Shown here piece after piece: positions 34,014 to 44,409 of a stretch of DNA of 64,000 bases. Each line of letters opens with the position of its first letter. The stretch's first letter is position 1. Under the pieces are notes generated by a model. The model saw only the letters and a program-made list of their open reading frames with translations. It searched no databases and was not told where the DNA came from. Origin of the DNA: Coptis chinensis (taxonomy: Eukaryota; Streptophyta; Magnoliopsida; Ranunculales; Ranunculaceae); assembly GCA_015680905.1 (NCBI GenBank), contig CM027379.1, positions 29,034,501 to 29,098,500 on the forward strand, in the 5' to 3' direction. The translations under genes and the position numbers were made by a program.

Positions 34014-34628
34014 TGTAATATCTAGTAATGAAAAACAGTAATAAGAATGCAGTAAAGACTTATCACTGAGGATTGTGCTCGGCACAATTTCCTTAAGACG
34101 AAAAACGCCGCCGGTATGGTTGCCGCCACTGACCGCCGCACGCCTCGAGGATACAACAGTGGATGAGCGTGTCACCACCAATGACCAATGACCCACTCTG
34201 CGAGGAACTCTTAGCATACTCCGCACAAGTTTTTAATGTTGGAAAATAATGTTGTGTTTTTCGTATTTTATAAAACAGGAGAGACCTTAGTTTTATAGAT
34301 CTCAAAAAACGCAACTCAAGGCTAGAGTCACGACTCCTCATTGGGTGGATTTGCACCCCGGCTGCGTGTGTGGGCACACGCCAACACTAAGGTTTTCTCG
34401 AGCTCCCACCTCCGAGAGCCCCCAAACCAAGGAGGCCTTGTGTGCGAAGACGAGCACCTCCTTATATCTCTACACTATCCCTCCATAAGGACACAACCAA
34501 TATAAACTTAAGAGTCTTAAGTTTAGTAACCAATAATGGGACTAAAGCCCCCCACATTAGAGTGTAGTAGATACAAAAGGTCATGGGTTCAAACCCATGA
34601 GGACACAAATTCATTCACATTTCCAACA
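34014..34628 (-). repeat. 3' LTR of the copia element
   Basis: 615 bp. Compared with the 5' LTR it lacks about 72 bp; the missing piece is bounded by ATTG on both sides in the longer copy (39526 and 39598). Confidence 0.93.
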
Positions 34629-35513
34629 ATCCCCCACATGAATGGAATTATTAAGAAACAGAAGAAAAGAAAAAACAAAACAAGAATGTCCGAGTATGAA
34701 GAAGTTATGAATGGGCTGAAGGTGTCATACGACTTGAACCTTCGCTTGGTGTTTGTCTGTCGGGATTACTAGTTGACCAGTGACCTTAGTCTTGAACTGT
34801 TCAACCTATATGTAAGCCAAGTCAACAGGTAACACACATAACTTAAAAATCATCATAGAGTTCCCTCGGTTGTGCTTTCAGATAGCCATGAGCTTCCTGT
34901 GTTTCATGAGTGCTCTAGAGAACAAGTCTATAAGTTCTCATAGGAAGCGGCTTCTACTTCCTCACTCATATAGGTGCCTCTATCAGGAGTGTACTGTATC
35001 ATTACACCCCACTGGAAAAACCAGCTATAGAAAGCATTAAGAGTATTCACTCATCCTTTAAAAGATACAGAAGGTACTACTACATCATAGGGATGGGTAC
35101 GAGTTTTTTCACTCTCGGTGTAGTACCCCCCACAAATCACGCAGATAACTTGTTTCCCCATTGAACCTTGATCCTGGGATCTCCATTCACCAAGGTTGGG
35201 TGTCAGTTATCGGTGATTTAATTAAATAGGCAATTAGTCTTTAATAGACTTTAGCTCCATCCCCCTCGATGTACTAAAAACCGACTCTCTAGCCGGGCCT
35301 TTAGTTAAAGGATCGCCTAAATTTTCTTTTGACCTCACAAAGTCAATAGCTATGATCCCATCTCTTAACAACGCCGCGACAGTGTTATGTCTTCAATTTA
35401 ATATGTCGAGATTTCCCATTATAGGAAGTATTTTTGCCCTCAAGATAGCAGCTTGGCTATCACAGTTGAATAGAGACAGTGTGAAACGGGTTTAGGCCAA
35501 AGCGGGATATCCA

Positions 35514-37910
35514 TCAAAAATTCCTCGATCCAATCCGGGCTTCCTCACTAGCTTTGTCTAAAGCTATAAACTCAGATTCCATAGTGGAACGGGCAATGCA
35601 AGTTTGCTTAGATGATTTCCAAGACATCGCACCCCGCCATAGTGAACACATAGCCACTAGTGGATTTAGATTCCCGAGAATCGCAATCCAATTGGCATCA
35701 TCGTACCCTCCAAAGATATTTGGATATCCGCCATAATGAACACCATAATTTGAAGTATATTTCAAATATCTCAATACTCGATAAGAGCATCCCAATGCCC
35801 ATTCTTTGGGATTTATGGTGTATCTACTAAGTTTGCTTTACGGGCGAAGCTATGTCGGGTCTAGTGCAGTTCATAAGATAAATGAGACCGCTTATAACCC
35901 TAGAAAACTCTAAAGGAGATACACCTAATCCGGTATTTTTTGTCAAATGTATACTAGGATCATATGGTGTTATGGCGGTACACAAATCAAATTGATTAAA
36001 TCTTTTAAGCATTTTTCTACATAATGAGATTGAGACAAAGTAATTCCATCAGAATTATACACAATCTTAATGCCAAGAATGACATCGGCCAATACCCAAA
36101 TCTTTCATGTCAAAATGCTTACTAAAAAAAAGATTTAGTCTTATTGACGGTCTCTAAACCGGTTCCAATGATCAACATGTCATCCACATATAAACAGATA
36201 ATTACACCAGATTGTTTCTCAAATTTACAATAAATGCATTTATCCGCCTCATTAATATTAAAACCATTAGAGATTAGCACACTATCAAATTTCTCATGCC
36301 TTTGTTTAGGAGCTTGTTTGAGACCGTAAAGAGATTTCTTTAGCCTACAAACTTTTCTCTCAAGGCCTTCTAAAACAAACCTTCCGGGTCGATCCATATA
36401 TATCTCCTCTTGTAATTCCCCATTTAGAAATGCCGTTTTAACGTCCATTTGGTGAATTATTTAGATTACGAGTAGAAGCAAAGGCTATTAACATTCGATA
36501 GATGTAATCCTCGCCACAGAGAGTAGGTATCAAAGAAATCAAACCCTTCTCTCGTTTATAGCCTTTGCTACTAATCTCGCTTTATATTTATCAATGGATC
36601 CATCCGCCTTAAGTTTCTTTCTAAATAACCATTTATTTCCAATAGTTTTACTACCGAGGGGCAACTCAACCAGCTCCCAAGTGTTATTGGTTATAATAGA
36701 CTCATATTCACTTAGAATGGCCTCTCTCCAAAAATCGTGATCGAAGATGACATGGCCTCCGAATAGGTCCGAGGATCCTCCTCTACTAAGAAAGTAAGGA
36801 AATCAGGTCCAAAAGAGGTGTTAGTCCTAGGTCTTTTGCTCCTCCCGAAGTTCAATTTCATCTTCGCCAGAAGAATCTTCTCGAACTCTAGGAGCAAGTG
36901 TAGAAGAAACTCTGAGTCCCTCCCGATCTCTCAATAAATGGGAATTTATCCTCAAAAGACAAAAAGATCACTTGACTCAATAATGGTATTATCATCAACA
37001 AATTTATTTTTAGATTTGAAAACTAAAACCCTGAGGCACCGCTATTCCGTGCATACCCAATAAAGACACAATCTACAGTTTAGGGCCAAGTTTAGTCCTC
37101 TTGGGTGTTGGTATAGATACCTTAGCCAAACACCCCACACTTTAAAGAATCTATAAGTCGGTGTCCTATTTTTCCACATCTCATATGGAGTTTTATCGTG
37201 TCTTTAAAAGGTATCTTATTCAAAATATAACAGCCGTTAGCAAAGCCTCCCCATAGGTTCATAGAAGCCCCCAGAGCTATTGATCATTGAATTGATCATA
37301 TCTTTGAGAGTCCTATTTTTTTTTCTCTGCTATCCCATTGGATTGGGGAGCATAAAGGGGCGATGGTCTCATGTACAATACCATTATTTTCACAAAATTT
37401 ATTGAAAGGACCAGAATATTCACCTCCTCTATCAGACCTAACTATTTTTATTTTCTTGTCTAACTGGTTCTCAACTTCAGTTTTAAAGGAAATAAATTTA
37501 GCTAAGCTATCATCCTTACTCTTAAGAAGATAAACATGACAGAAACGTGAAGCATCATCAATGAATGTAACAAAATATTTATTACCTCCTCTAGTCATGT
37601 AACCTTTAAGATCACATAAGCCAGTGTGAATCAATGCCAACAACTCAGTGTTTCTTTCTACCTTTTTGAAAGGTTTCCTAGCATATTTAGATTCTACACA
37701 TACTTCACATCTCTTATTTTCAGAAATAGTATTCTTGGATATGTTACCTAGATGCATCAGTTTTTTAATTGAAACATTATTAACGTGTCCAAGTCTACTA
37801 TGCCACAGATCAAATGACTCAACCATATAAGAAGAAGTAGATGCTTTATTAAATTCAAAATCAGTTACATTGAGCTTAAACAAGCCTTCATCTAAATAAC
37901 CTTTACCCAC
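35514..37910 (-). pseudogene. copia pol: integrase, reverse transcriptase, RNase H (broken)
   Basis: Open pieces appear in order on the minus strand. 37910-37296 has the GAG-pre-integrase SFDLWHSRLGHVN with a CEVC zinc motif, then the integrase core with TFIDDASR and RSDRGGEY; a one-base loss shifts the frame just before the catalytic Glu, whose context NGIAEKKNRTLKDMI is found in the next frame. 36448-36122 is reverse transcriptase with MDVKTAFLNGELQEEIYM, SLYGLKQAPKQ and the intact active-site string LYVDDMLI. 36012-35827 has SPLEFSRVISGLIYLMNCTR. 35795-35514 has the RNase H segment with KQTCIARSTMESEFIALDKA. Many stops and frameshifts separate the parts, so the product is not functional as read. 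Confidence 0.92.
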
Positions 37911-38289
37911 AAAGGTTCCCCTTAAGTCGTAACAAATTTGTCCGACTCAAAGACAAGTTTGAACCCCTTCTTACTTAAAAGGGAACCATAAACCAGATTT
38001 TTCCTAATATCGGGAACATAAAGAACATCCTTCAAATTAAGAACATTTCGTAAGTGAACTTCAAATTAGCAGTCCCTTTTCCTTCAACTCTAGAATGGAT
38101 GAGTTACCCATGAACGGACTTTCTCCTTCTCCCGGAGGAGTGAAGGACGAAATGCACTTTTAGTGCCACGATGTGTTTGGTAGCCCCAGTGTCTACCCCC
38201 ACCAAATATCATGTTACTCACCAAGTTAACCTCAAGAACCACAAGAGAAAAGTTACCATCCCGAACTACATTTGCTTGTGCCTTGTCTT

Positions 38290-39165
38290 TCTTCCCATCA
38301 TTCGGACATTTTTGAATTTACAGGGGGCTATATGACCTCGAGATCCGCACACACACATAGCAATGAATTTCGTGGATTGTAAGGTTTCTTTTTAAAGTGA
38401 GGTTGGGACTGTTTATTCTTGTTAAGATATGGTTTCTTTTTGACGGGAATTTAGTTGATTTAGACTTAGAGGAACTAGCAGCGTTACCTTCAACCAAAGT
38501 TAGCCTTTAGCCTTCATTTCAAGTCTCCACATTGATTTTCACCTTCTGTTATCCTCCTCGATCCGAAGGTTGACGATCGATCTTCTAGTGTCATCTCTTT
38601 CTTCTTATGTTTGAGATTTTTTTTGTACTCCTTCCACGAGGAAGGGAGTTTCTCAATGATGGAAGCAACCCGAAGCCTTTGCAGATTTTATAACCTTCCC
38701 CGCAAAATCTCATGAATAATTATTTGCAGCTCCTCCACTTGAGAAACAACAGATTTCCCATCTTCCATCTTGAATTCTTTAAACTTTCCTACAAGAAACT
38801 TCTTAGAACCTCGTGATCTTCAAGAGCATACTTCTTATCAAGTAAACTCCACAATTCAGTAGTAATGCATTACACACAAAGATATACATCATACAAATCA
38901 AGGGAAAAGATCAAGTATATAATTTCTACATAAATAATCTTTCTTTTCCCATCTCTCCACACCACCGTAATCCACTGTGTTCATCTTCATTTTCATTGTA
39001 AATGGGTTTCTCAATCGAAATCCATTCAACCAGTTTCAGAGTAGTCAGATAAAATCTCATTTTCATCTGCCAGCGCTTAAAAATTCTGCCATCAAAAATT
39101 TCAGGTTTAACAGACTTACCACTAGGTTTCTCCATCTTAGCAGTATTAAGAACAGTCGAGCACAA
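38290..39165 (-). pseudogene. copia gag (broken)
   Basis: The frame 39165-38926 opens with FDGRIFKRWQMKMRFYLTTL, a typical copia Gag N-terminal segment. Further along the strand, near 38360-38315, CVCGSRGHIAPC is a degenerate CCHC zinc knuckle (C-x2-C-x4-H-x4-C with losses). The parts in between contain several stops and shifts. Gag normally packages the RNA; this copy is not intact. Confidence 0.75.
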
Positions 39166-39203
39166 TACTAGATAATAACAGATCGAGTTTTTCGTCTTAA
39201 GAT

Positions 39204-39897
39204 TGTAATATCTAGTAATGAAAAACAGTAATAAGAATGCAGTAAAGACTTATCACTGAGGATTGTGCTCGGCACAATTTCCTTAAGACGAAAAACGCCG
39301 CCGGTATGGTTGCTGCCAGCCTCAAGCGTACGTCTCCTAGGATACAACAGTGGATGAGTGTGTCACCAGCCAATGACCAGCTCTGCAGGAACTCTTAGCA
39401 TACTCCAGACAAGTTTTTTAATCAGCGGAAAATAATGTTGTGTTTTTCGTATTTTATAAAACAGGAGAGACCTTAGTTTTATAGATCTGAAAAAACGCAA
39501 CTCAAGGCTAGAGTCACGACTCCTCATTGCCTTAGTTTTGGAAAGAAGACCAAAAAACGCAAAAACAAGCCTAGTACTCGCACCCACGCGAAGCCCAATT
39601 GGGTGGATTTGCACCCCCCCCCCTGCGCGCGACGTGTGTGGGCACACGCGCACTAAGGTTTTCTGGAGCTCCCACCTCCCGAGAGCCCCCAAACCAAGGA
39701 GGCCTTGTGTGCGCGCGAGCACCTCCTTATATCTCTCTACACTATCCCTCCATAAGGACACAACCAATATAAACTTAAGAGTCTTAAGTTTAGTAACCAA
39801 TGTGGGACTAAAGCCCCCCACATTAGAGTGTAGTAAATACAAAAGGTCATGGGTTGTTCAAACCCATGAGGACACAAATTCATTCACATTTCCAACA
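39204..39897 (-). repeat. 5' LTR of the copia element
   Basis: 694 bp, the longer of the two LTRs. Contains an inverted pair CATGGGTT / AACCCATG near its start. Differences from the 3' LTR cluster at CG-rich words. Confidence 0.93.
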
Positions 39898-40020
39898 GAA
39901 ACAGTATATCAAGTTATCAACTATCAAATATAATATTATTAACATTTGTTAAGATCGTTAATTACATTGTAATTGCATCTTCTAGGGAAAATTTTCGAAG
40001 ATAGAAACACCAATCAAGAC

Positions 40021-41143
40021 TAGGGGTGCCAACGGATCGGTTTTGGGTCGGGTCTTAGCAGTTTCGGTTTGAATTTTAGTATTTGCGGTTTTATTAGTTT
40101 TGGTCTCAATAGTTTTAGTATGGGAATTATAGAACCCAACCTAAAACCATAAAAACCTACAGATTTTTATCGGTTTCGGTTCTAATTCGGGTCTTTATTA
40201 TCTATTATGATTATTAAACAATTTCAATCACTTAAACACTAAATTTATTTATTTATTTATTTTTTTCTACATGATAATATTTTATATATAATTAATGATG
40301 TATCAACAATCATATTTACATCAATTTATGAATACGTATCAATTATACACGTTAAAACATTTACAATTCATGTGATAATTTAAACTTTTGATATATAAAT
40401 TAAAATAATCAAATATCTAACCTTATAATTTTGATTTTTTTTTAGGTCCATACACATATATTTGTTTTCTTGTATTAACTCGATCGTGTACACGTGCAAT
40501 CACATATATTTGTTTCCTTGATATATTTTATATGCATACATATATATTTGTACATGTGTATTAATTCACATTTTAAATCGAACATGCGAGTACATACATC
40601 TTACAATTATATCTCATCACTAATTTTTATTATGAACATTATATATTGGTTTATAATAAGTGCGTGTACCACAATATATCAAATATGTATATTATATTTA
40701 AATATATACGTGCATAAATTAATAAATATAAAATGTATTAGTTAATTCATAATATACACGTTGACATTATTATTAACATCTATGATACACTTGTTTAACG
40801 TATAGTTATAAAATGTACATTTAACAATACACATTCATTATTATGCTATATATATTTAATATATTTTTACACGTAAAAAATATATTTTATATTATAATGT
40901 ATGAGTTTGATTATCTTAAATGTAATATAATACTAAATTTTAAATATCGAAATCATAATAATCGGTTCCAGTTTCGATTCGAATACCCACGAATTTTTTA
41001 CTATTCAATTCAACAGTTTCGATTTTTTATCGGTTCGGTTTTTAATAACCCATTTTAAATGGGTCTAACTTTTTAAAACCAAGAACCGAAATATTTGGTT
41101 TTAGTTTTGGTTCCGAGTAATCAGTTACCTGTTGGCACCCCTA
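40021..41143. mobile_element. hAT element, non-autonomous
   Basis: Ends read TAGGGGTGCCAACGGATCGG and, inverted, TAGGGGTGCCAACAGGTAAC. The flanks ATCAAGAC (40013-40020) and ATGAAGAC (41144-41151) match in 7 of 8 bases, as an aged hAT target duplication. The interior is very AT-rich with repeated ATACATATAT and TCGGTTC words near both ends. No transposase frame. Confidence 0.88.
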
Positions 41144-41151
41144 ATGAAGAC

Positions 41152-43217
41152 ATATAAAGTATAAACCTTGCTATTCTACTTCAAAACCATCCTATGTTGT
41201 AGGCTTGTAGGAGTTGTAGCTCCAGCTCCAGTGGATAATTTTAGACGAATTGTGTTCGTGTAATTTCTATTTTTACCAAGTAATACTGGAATTTCTAACA
41301 GAAAAATAAAAACTATAAGGAAAAAGGAAAAAGATAAGCAAATAAATGAAACACTAATATCTCGAGATTTTGAGAATTTAGGCACCTGCCTAAGAACTAA
41401 AGCCACTAATTATAGACGAGGGGCCACGTGAAGCTGTTTGGCTTTTTGTAAAGAGAAATAGTTGACTAGCTCTCTTTCCTTTAAAGTTTAAACTAAAGGA
41501 AACCGGATACAACCCGTAGCTAATTCTATCCATTGGATGCAAATTCAGTGATCCGATGACAATAAACTCAAAGCAGTTGACTAAGAATGATATATGGTTC
41601 GAAGACTTAAATGTCATAAGCCATCATGTGTTAACAAGTGTCAAGAAATAAAAGAAGTATGCGTTATAGTTGTTGCCAATTTAGAAGCCGTAATAAATGG
41701 AGGGGTATTGATTATTTTGAAGTGAATCAAAAGTCAACTTATTGAAACAGGTGATTGCCCATTCTAGGGTCAGACTCGACCAGTACAATTAGGAACAAAC
41801 CAGGCAGCCCGCTAGCTGGTAAATGTGCAGAGCATTCGAGCTACATACTCAAAGTCTCAAACTAAGCTTGGGTCTGATAAGTCCGTCTGGGATAAATTTC
41901 CCGCGTCAATTTAAGAGCTTCGCTCATTGTGGCCGCTAGGGATTTATCTTTGCCATAATAAGTCGGGACTTGAGACTAATCGCCGCTGACTATAAAGAAG
42001 CAAAAGCGAGAACACTAGCCTAATAAAGAAGGATTCGATTGCTATATTCAACTTAACTTTGGTAATGAGCATAGATGTCCTGAGGGTCAGAAAATAGTCT
42101 AATTAAATTGAAAAAAAATACATGGCAAAACTAAGTTGACTTGAGAGTTAACATTATTTGAAAATATACAAATTGCCACTCAAAATAGTAATATCATCAT
42201 ATTTTATTTGTTTATTAAATTAATTTTTATTACTAGAATTTTTATTGCTAGAACGCAAAGTCAAACAATGCATGCTCAAAAGATTCAAAGTTACGTAATA
42301 GTAGAGTACAGAATAGGTGGTTATGTTTTCGTATTAAGTTATCAACTAGTTTTCTACGAAGTTAACATACTATTTTTATGTGAACTACGTGGAGAAGAGT
42401 AGAAAACCATCAGAAATTCAGACTCAAATTGAGTCAATCATTAAGAAAGATATTTGGAAACCAATATTATATGGGCACCGGTGTAGTTCATACTTTATAG
42501 TTCATTTGCACCGGTGTATATTATATTAGTTGGTTTGTGTCCATAAATTGTTTTTGTATTGAAAATTTTTGTTGTCCGAATAGGTGTACAATTCATATAT
42601 TTTTTATTTTATTTTATTATGATAATCTTACAAAATTGTAAGATCTGGATCCCATTGACTTTGTCCTATGCCTTTAAAAAAATTGAAGCATACCTACTTG
42701 GTATGCATGTATTCAAACAGAATCCTCTGTGATTTTATTCTTCATTTTCATGCAATATACCATTCCCAATAATGTTGTTGTGATCCAAAATGATCTTGTG
42801 CTTGTTGTGTAGATTTGATTGCTTTAAAATTGTTTCTAATAAACACCTTCTTCCCAGCTTCTAGACATCTTGGTGGGAAGCTGGGCGCCTGGGCCACATG
42901 TGGTAGAGAAGAAAAAAACAAAAAGGAAAATCTAAGGCCTAAGCCCTTTTACTTTATTGGCCGGGGACTTTAATTTGTTATGTGGAAACTTCTAAACCCA
43001 TTCATGCGCCTCAGCCTCACTCCTTCGGGATCATCCGCAAGGCCCATACAAGCTTCCTTGGATGTTTTGTTCAAATATTGCCACATGCTACTCATCTTCA
43101 ATACATTCAGAAGTTATCAAAACAACATTATTCAACATCGATAGGTGTTTCACATTAAAAGGTCCAAGCCTTTGGTCCCGGCGAGGCCTTGTCGTTAGAA
43201 ATGAACGATCTCTAATG
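41152..43217. other. Intergenic, no gene seen
   Basis: AT-rich with short uninformative frames. A small inverted pair CTTCCCAGCTTC / GGAAGCTGGG lies near 42850-42890. Confidence 0.45.
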
Positions 43218-43220
43218 TTA

Positions 43221-43752
43221 GAGCATCATCAACGCACTGTTATTTTTTATTGCTAATGTGACAGGTAGCAATTTCATTCACCAACGCGCTGCCAAACACC
43301 TGTTTTTATCTCATCAATTGTTAAATTTTCGACCAAAATACTCAGAAATTTAACAGTCACTTGCACGGGACAACTTTAGCCGTCCAGATGGTGGACGGGT
43401 CAGGTTTTGTTGTCCATAAGTTTTGGCATTTTTTTTAATAAAAAATTAAAACAGCTGTAATAAAAAAATTCATCATCATTTTTTGAATTTTTTGAAAGGG
43501 TCAAGCTTTGCCGTTTCAATGTTTTGATTTTTTTTATTAAAAAAATTAGGGACAGATGGGACAGCTATTCCCTTTTGAATGTTTGTTTTTTTTAATAAAA
43601 AAATTGAAATGCATGGGACAAGTTCTGCTGTCCGAAATAGAAATCGAAAATATCGAAAAAATACGTTGGTACGTAAACTGGTTTTAACAATTTTGACTGA
43701 GCTAAAATATTGATGTGTCACAATTTTTTTTAGCAACGCGTTGATAATGCTC
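43221..43752. mobile_element. PIF/Harbinger MITE
   Basis: Ends read GAGCATCATCAACGCACT and, inverted, GAGCATTATCAACGCGTT, flanked by perfect TTA duplications (43218-43220 and 43753-43755). Inside, a unit of about 60-70 bp with GGGACA..T-rich..AATAAAAAAATT is repeated about four times between 43370 and 43640. Not coding. Confidence 0.9.
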
Positions 43753-43793
43753 TTATAACTCTTGTTGATGATTAATCTTACTAGCCTCATGCA

Positions 43794-43806
43794 CGTGCGT
43801 TGCACG
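43794..43806 (-). other. Helitron 3' terminal hairpin
   Basis: Five-base stem CGTGC/GCACG with an AAC loop, nine bases before the terminal CTAG at 43784-43781 (minus strand). Confidence 0.65.
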
Positions 43807-44409
43807 AATTTATACTGGAAAAAAAAAAAAGTGTCTGATGAGAAGCATGAGACATAGTAAGTCAGTAAGAAGTAGCTCCAAAAAAAAAGTTTTTGTTCTG
43901 TTTCAAACGGTAGTTCCTGTATCTGTTGAGCACACCCTTCTCAAATGCTGACCAAGTTAAATATTCAAACTCTTCAAATATGTATTATCAGTTCTAAGAA
44001 AACAAATATTTGTTACTAATAATTTTTACACCCAGTACCTTATCAGTTTTTATACGTAACCTTTTAAAACACACTTAAACTAATCAATAAAACATGAAAA
44101 AGTAGAAAAACCAATACAACACTGTGATATGTTAGTTGTACAACATGGGAGCATAATATAAGTTTAAGAAATTAAAAATGGAACATCGAGGTACATGCAT
44201 TTCAATAGAAGAAATGAGTGCTCAATGAGATGTTGAATAGATAACGACCAAAAGTGAGATGTTCAGTACATGTATAGTAACGTTAGTAATTTTGATTGTT
44301 AGTGAAAAGAGTGATAACAATTTAAACCAATAAGAAAAGGAGGTGGGAAAAACACAGAACTGAATGTCGTATAATCAATGTGCATCAAATAAGTAGGAAT
44401 CAAAAGCCC

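Larger units (their letters stand above)
34014..39897 (-). mobile_element. Ty1/copia LTR retrotransposon, complete but decayed
   Basis: Two direct repeats bound the element: 39204-39897 (5' LTR on the minus strand) and 34014-34628 (3' LTR). Each begins TGTTGGAAATGTGAATG and ends ATTACTAGATATTACA on that strand. The 5-bp target duplication GAAAC is perfect (34009-34013 and 39898-39902). A purine tract GTGGGGGAT abuts the 3' LTR. The order gag, integrase, reverse transcriptase, RNase H on the minus strand is the copia order. No standard initiator-Met primer site (TGGTATCAGAGC) follows the 5' LTR; the sequence there is ATCTTAAGACGAAAAAC. Confidence 0.95.

Noticed and set aside
43476-43805. 109-codon minus-strand frame
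   Set aside because: Falls across a Harbinger MITE and the adjoining Helitron end; repeat-derived.
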